Translations under genes and position numbers: made by a program | DNA from: Gammaproteobacteria bacterium | Lineage (GTDB): Bacteria > Pseudomonadota > Gammaproteobacteria > Nevskiales > Nevskiaceae | DNA: 64,000 nt | Assembly (NCBI GenBank): GCA_026398875.1 | Contig: JAPLSB010000024.1 | Location: 1 to 64,000 of the forward strand | Direction of reading: 5' to 3' | Notes under the pieces: generated by a model | Database searches by the model: none | Told to the model about the DNA's origin: nothing | The model's input: only the letters and a program-made list of their open reading frames with translations | In this document: positions 60,163-64,000 of the stretch, in pieces | How the letters are laid out: the number at the start of each line of letters is the position of its first letter | Position numbering within the stretch: position 1 is the first letter of the stretch

Positions 60163-60969
60163 ATGTTTCAGGAAGTCGACGATCTCAAGGCTGAAGGTGC
60201 CGCACTGCATTCGCTGCTGGCCACGCTCGATGCACATGACTGGGAACGCCCCACGCCGTTCAAGCAGTGGACACCTTGGGATGTGGTCGCTCACCTGCAC
60301 CTGTCCGACCAATGGGCCGTGGCTGCGCTGCAGGGCCGGGACGCGTTCACGCAGTCGATCACGCCGCTGCTGCTGGCGATGAATGCGCGCACCTCGATGC
60401 GCGACTACACCCGCAGCCATTTCCGCGCGCTGCCCGGCGCGGCGATCCTCGACTCTTGGCAGCAGTGTTTCGATGACCTGAACAGTCGGCTGGCGGAGAT
60501 CGACCCCAAAGCGCGGCTGGCCTGGTTCGGACCCGACATGGGTGCCCGCTCGTTCGTCACCGCCCGCTACATGGAAACCTGGGCGCATGGGCAGGACATC
60601 TATGACCTGCTCGGGCGTCCGCGCGTCTACACCGACTCGATTCGCGCGATCGCCACGCTGGGCGTCAAGACCTACGGTTTCACCTTCAACAACCGTCGCC
60701 AGCCGGTCCCGTCACCGGAGCCGTATGTGCGGCTGACCGCGCCATCGGGCGCGATCTGGGAATGGAACCCGCCATCGGATACCGACCGCATCGAAGGTCT
60801 GGCGAGCGAGTTCTGCCATGTCGTGACCCAGGGCCGAAACATCGCCGATACGGCGCTCACCGTCACCGGCGAGCCGGCTCGGCAATGGATGGCCATCGCG
60901 CAGTGCTTTGCCGGACCGCCGGAAACGCCACCGGCGCCGGGCAGCCGGATGATTCCGGGCGCGCGCTGA
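60163..60969 (+). CDS. TIGR03084-type metal-binding protein (DinB/mycothiol-isomerase-like)
   Basis: This 268-residue protein has the helical-bundle metal motif of maleylpyruvate isomerase/DinB relatives: [17 protein letters not shown] near the N-terminus and [15 protein letters not shown] around residue 140. These supply the His ligands of the TIGR03084 family. The second half ([15 protein letters not shown]) is a wHTH-like or SCP2-like C-terminal domain as in that family. The function of the group is unknown. It diverges from alaS and is followed by the ABC1 kinase gene. Confidence 0.85.
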   Translation: MFQEVDDLKAEGAALHSLLATLDAHDWERPTPFKQWTPWDVVAHLHLSDQWAVAALQGRDAFTQSITPLLLAMNARTSMRDYTRSHFRALPGAAILDSWQQCFDDLNSRLAEIDPKARLAWFGPDMGARSFVTARYMETWAHGQDIYDLLGRPRVYTDSIRAIATLGVKTYGFTFNNRRQPVPSPEPYVRLTAPSGAIWEWNPPSDTDRIEGLASEFCHVVTQGRNIADTALTVTGEPARQWMAIAQCFAGPPETPPAPGSRMIPGAR

Positions 60970-61037
60970 AATGTGTATCTGACCCCGATTTTCGCGGGGT
61001 ATAAGAGGGGACTACCTTTTCCAAATCCCTCCCCTCG

Positions 61038-62360
61038 ATGGCCATCAAGACTTCCAGCGCTGGCGGTCGCACCGGCAAGATTCTCGGCGCCGGGTTGCGC
61101 ACGCTCGGTCGCACCGTGCTGAACAAGCTGCCCGGCGGCGACCGACTCGAACGTACGGCGATCTACTGGGCGGAAGTCGGCGAGGACTGGGCGCAGACGC
61201 TCGGCGACCTGCGCGGCGCCGCCATGAAGATGGGCCAGCTGGCGTCGCAGTACGCCGACGTGTTGCCGCCGCAGCTCGCCGAGCAGCTGAAGAAGCTTCA
61301 GCGCTCGGTCGAGCCGCTGCCATTCGTCGACATCGAGCCGCTGCTTGATGCGCAGTGGACACCGACCCAGAAGAAGCGCATCCGCTCGGTCGAGCCGGAT
61401 GCCATCGCTGCGGCCAGCATCGGTCAGGTCCACCGGGCGGTGCTGTCGAACGGCGCGCCGGTGGTGATCAAGGTCCGCTATCCCGGCGTCGTCGACGCCG
61501 TCGATGCCGATGTCGCGCAGCTCAAGCGGCTGATCGGGCTGTCGAAACTGCTGCCGGTCGATGGCGCGTCGATCGACACGCTGATGGCCGAGGTTCGCGC
61601 CCGCTTCCGCGAGGAAACCGATTACGCCGCCGAACTGGGCCACCTGAAGCACCTGCGCAAGCATGCAAAGCTGCCCGGCATCGTTTATCCGAAGCCGGTC
61701 GAGGCGCTGTGCGCCGACGGCATCCTCGTGCTCAGCGAGGAAGCCGGCGCGTCTCTGGAAGCGGCCAAGGACTGGCCGCAGGACGTACGCGATGCGCTTG
61801 GACTGGCCCTGAGCCGCTGGGCGCTGCACCAGATGTTCGTGGCGCTGGCCGTGCACGCCGATCCGCATCCCGGCAACTTCGCGTTTCGCGAAACCGGCGA
61901 ACTGGTGGTGTATGACTTCGGCTGCGTGAAGCGGCTGAGCCGGCCGGTCGCCGATCGCGTGGTGGCGCTGCTGAACGCCGCACACGAGGCGCGCTGGGAC
62001 GATCTGCACGGGCATCTGACGGCCCTTGGCGGCATCAGCGAAGGCGTCACCACCGCGCAGCTCACGGCGCTGTATCGCGAGCTGGCCGAACTGATTCTCG
62101 GCCGGCTTGCCGAAGCCGAGATGTTCGACTTCGACGATGCCACCTTCATCACCGGCATCCGCGGCGCGATCAAGCGCAACCTCGGGCTGTCATTCAAGTT
62201 CAAGCCGGTTTCGGACCTGCTGTTCGTGCTGCGTGCACTCAGCGGTCACTACTGGATCCTGCGCGCGCTCCGGGCGCGGGTTCCGGTGATCGCGATCCTC
62301 AAGCCACACGGGGTACAACTTGCACAGGGCGGCGCGGATAAGCCCACGCCGCGCGCCTGA
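61038..62360 (+). CDS. ABC1/UbiB (AarF)-family atypical kinase
   Basis: This 440-residue ABC1-family protein is a relative of Coq8/UbiB involved in quinone and lipid metabolism. The family KxGQ segment is in LRGAAMKMGQLASQ. The Ala-rich loop replacing the P-loop is in PDAIAAASIGQVHRA. The catalytic loop is HADPHPGNFAF and the metal site is YDFG. It does not end in the transmembrane pair typical of UbiB, so it is likely an AarF paralogue rather than UbiB itself. No ubiquinone genes flank it. Confidence 0.88.
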   Translation: MAIKTSSAGGRTGKILGAGLRTLGRTVLNKLPGGDRLERTAIYWAEVGEDWAQTLGDLRGAAMKMGQLASQYADVLPPQLAEQLKKLQRSVEPLPFVDIEPLLDAQWTPTQKKRIRSVEPDAIAAASIGQVHRAVLSNGAPVVIKVRYPGVVDAVDADVAQLKRLIGLSKLLPVDGASIDTLMAEVRARFREETDYAAELGHLKHLRKHAKLPGIVYPKPVEALCADGILVLSEEAGASLEAAKDWPQDVRDALGLALSRWALHQMFVALAVHADPHPGNFAFRETGELVVYDFGCVKRLSRPVADRVVALLNAAHEARWDDLHGHLTALGGISEGVTTAQLTALYRELAELILGRLAEAEMFDFDDATFITGIRGAIKRNLGLSFKFKPVSDLLFVLRALSGHYWILRALRARVPVIAILKPHGVQLAQGGADKPTPRA

Positions 62361-62824
62361 TCCGGCGTCAAGCGCCGCAGTGCGGACAAGTTCACAGTTC
62401 TGTATCGGCGGCGCCGGCTGATGCTCAACGGATGAACGAGCCCAAGTGCTTGTATGGATGACTTTTTTCGTGCACCGTCCAGGTGGACGGCCGGTAGCGC
62501 GGGCACGCTGCACGCGTGCAATCCGTTGCAGCGCGGCACCAATGCTCTATTCTGGCGCGTCGACAAAATCGGATTTCGAGTTCCGAATGACGGACGAGGA
62601 TGGATTTCTCGGCTTGTTCAGCGATCATCCATTTTCGGCAACCCTGGCGGTCCGACACATCCCGCCCGGTTGGCATTCGCTCGAACGCACAAAAAACTTA
62701 CGGACTTCTGAAGCAGATCAAAGGCTCTGCAGCGCCACCGCCCACCCCCCCCGCGATGACACTGCGCTGATTAACCGTGCCTGCGACAGCACCTTCACAA
62801 CATTTTCTTCGAGACAATTCTGGA
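62361..62824. other. Intergenic region, no gene recognised
   Basis: About 460 bases lie between the ABC1 kinase and the UDP-sugar decarboxylase gene. Short frames are present on both strands but none has convincing codon use or a family match. A run of nine C residues falls near 62742-62750. The downstream promoter is presumably here, but I could not assign it. Confidence 0.4.
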
Positions 62825-63796
62825 ATGGGAACCAAGCGAGAGTTCGGACCGCAGCGCATCCTCGTTACCGGCGGCGCCGGCTTCATCGGTTCGCACCTGT
62901 GCGCGCGGCTGCTGGCGGAAGGTCAGGAGGTGCTGTGCGTCGACAACTTCTACACCGGCTCGCGCGAAAACCTGCAACCGATCCTCAACCATCCGCGATT
63001 CGAGTTCCTGCGTCATGACGTGACGCATCCGCTGTACGTCGAGGTTGACCAGATCTACAACCTCGCCTGCCCGGCGAGCCCGATCCACTATCAGTTCGAT
63101 CCGGTCCAGACCACCAAGACCAGCGTGCACGGCGCGATCAACATGCTGGGTCTGGCCAAGCGCCTGAAGGTGCCGATCTTCCAGGCCTCGACCAGCGAGG
63201 TCTATGGCGATCCGGAAGTCCATCCGCAGCCCGAAGACTACTGGGGTCACGTCAACCCGGTCGGCTATCGCTCGTGCTACGACGAAGGCAAGCGCTGCGC
63301 CGAAACCCTGTTCTTCGATTACCACCGCCAGCACAAGGTGGAGATCAAGGTCGCCCGCATCTTCAACACCTACGGCCCGAACATGCACCCGAATGACGGG
63401 CGCGTGGTGTCGAACTTCATCATGCAGGCGCTGCTCGGCAGGCCGATCACTATCTACGGCGAAGGCCAGCAGACCCGTTCGTTCTGCTTCGTCGACGATC
63501 TTGTCGAAGGCTTCATTCGCCTGATGAATTCGCCGACCGAGGTCACCGGCCCGATCAACCTCGGCAACCCCGGCGAATTCACGATCCGCGAACTGGCGGA
63601 CCTGATCATCGAGCTGACCGGCTCGAAATCGACCATCGAACACCTGCCGCTGCCGCCAGACGACCCGAAGCAGCGCCGCCCGGACATCACCCGCGCCCGT
63701 AATACCCTCGGCTGGGAGCCGAAGATCGCGCTGCGCGAAGGTCTGAAGCAGTCGATCCCGTATTTCGAGCGCGTGCTGCGCGGCCAGAAGCGCTGA
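62825..63796 (+). CDS. UDP-glucuronate decarboxylase (UXS, UDP-xylose synthase)
   Basis: This 323-residue SDR enzyme converts UDP-glucuronate to UDP-xylose. It has the Rossmann loop [26 protein letters not shown], the YxxxK pair in [13 protein letters not shown], and VKTTKTS-like [35 protein letters not shown] and [15 protein letters not shown] are typical of UXS. The ATG giving [10 protein letters not shown] was preferred to a GTG 16 codons upstream. A second sugar-nucleotide enzyme follows after nine bases, so a surface polysaccharide locus probably begins here. Confidence 0.93.
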   Translation: MGTKREFGPQRILVTGGAGFIGSHLCARLLAEGQEVLCVDNFYTGSRENLQPILNHPRFEFLRHDVTHPLYVEVDQIYNLACPASPIHYQFDPVQTTKTSVHGAINMLGLAKRLKVPIFQASTSEVYGDPEVHPQPEDYWGHVNPVGYRSCYDEGKRCAETLFFDYHRQHKVEIKVARIFNTYGPNMHPNDGRVVSNFIMQALLGRPITIYGEGQQTRSFCFVDDLVEGFIRLMNSPTEVTGPINLGNPGEFTIRELADLIIELTGSKSTIEHLPLPPDDPKQRRPDITRARNTLGWEPKIALREGLKQSIPYFERVLRGQKR

Positions 63797-63804
63797 GGCT
63801 AGTT

Positions 63805-64000
63805 GTGACAGAAGACGCAAGCGGCCAGACCATCCTGGTTACCGGTGGTGCTGGCTTCGTCGGCAGCCATGCCTGCAAGGCGCTGGCGGCGGCGGGTTAT
63901 CGTCCGGTGGTCTACGACAACCTGAGTCGCGGCCATCGCGAAGCCGTCAAATGGGGGCCGTTGATCGAAGGCGACATCCTTGACCGCGCCCAACTAGAAG
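63805..64000 (+). CDS. galE: UDP-glucose 4-epimerase-like protein, 3' end outside window
   Basis: The first 65 codons read [20 protein letters not shown] and HACKALAAAGYRPVVYDNLS, then RGHREAVKWGPLIEGDI. This is the NAD-binding N-terminus of GalE-type epimerases, including the YDNLSRGH signature. The start is GTG with GAGG seven bases upstream. The gene is cut by the window end, so exact specificity is unknown. It likely forms an operon with the decarboxylase gene before it. Confidence 0.85.
   Translation, partial: MTEDASGQTILVTGGAGFVGSHACKALAAAGYRPVVYDNLSRGHREAVKWGPLIEGDILDRAQLE

Overview
The window is about 64 kb of high-GC DNA that looks like a gammaproteobacterial chromosome. Pointers are the csrA-lysC-alaS block with tRNA-Ser and tRNA-Arg, an ettA gene, lptF/lptG, and a tmRNA whose tag reads ANDANYALAA. 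I cannot place it below class. I saw no transposase, integrase, phage gene or CRISPR array. Coding density is very high, with many 1-8 base overlaps between consecutive genes.

Layout. (1) 1-318: the 3' part of tmRNA (ssrA) and its terminator. (2) 676-20878, + strand: a secondary-lipid (PUFA-synthase-like) cluster. It has a 3150-residue synthase with two reductase-like barrels, KS, AT, five tandem ACPs, KR and DH; a 1641-residue KS-AT-DH-phosphopantetheinyl transferase partner; two alkaline-phosphatase-superfamily enzymes; two paralogous hexapeptide acyltransferases; a free ACP; a VOC protein; and an alpha/beta hydrolase. (3) 20987-22266: a Tat-exported HiPIP and a secreted dienelactone-hydrolase-like protein, convergent on a shared terminator. 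(4) 28544-22343, - strand: an export-type operon of a TolC-like protein, a PqqD/M50-like/HlyD fusion whose protease motif is destroyed, a beta-propeller-like protein and a sulfotransferase-like protein. (5) 28934-31820, + strand: cyclophilin, S1/P1 nuclease, a nucleotidyltransferase with a small upstream ORF, and an FA2H-like fatty acid 2-hydroxylase.

(6) 31894-51520: what I read as a sphingolipid locus in three operons. It contains serine palmitoyltransferase, its ACP, a fatty acyl-AMP ligase, a ceramide-reductase-like dehydrogenase, a GNAT protein that may be the bacterial ceramide synthase, and a striking homologue of eukaryotic dihydroceramide desaturase DES1. Head-group and transport genes sit among them: a CDP-alcohol phosphatidyltransferase, a lipid kinase, a Tam41-like nucleotidyltransferase, a CDP-glycerol-type transferase, a GT4 glycosyltransferase, two MATE-like flippases and LptF/LptG. 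A 267-bp intergenic repeat with inverted termini lies at 37503-37769.

(7) 51596-64000: mostly housekeeping. It holds a DUF1993 protein, threonine dehydratase, EttA, tRNA-Arg(ACG), tRNA-Ser(GCT), CsrA, aspartokinase, AlaS, a TIGR03084-type protein, an ABC1/UbiB kinase, UDP-glucuronate decarboxylase and the start of a GalE-like epimerase.

How it may work together (inference). The megasynthase could build an unusual acyl chain. The ligase/ACP/SPT/GNAT/reductase set would build ceramide, the FA2H- and DES1-like enzymes would tailor it, and the kinase, CDP-alcohol, phosphoglycerol and glycosyl enzymes would add head groups. Flippases, LptFG and the TolC/HlyD operon are candidate exporters. Whether the synthase product actually enters the sphingolipid is not shown by sequence.
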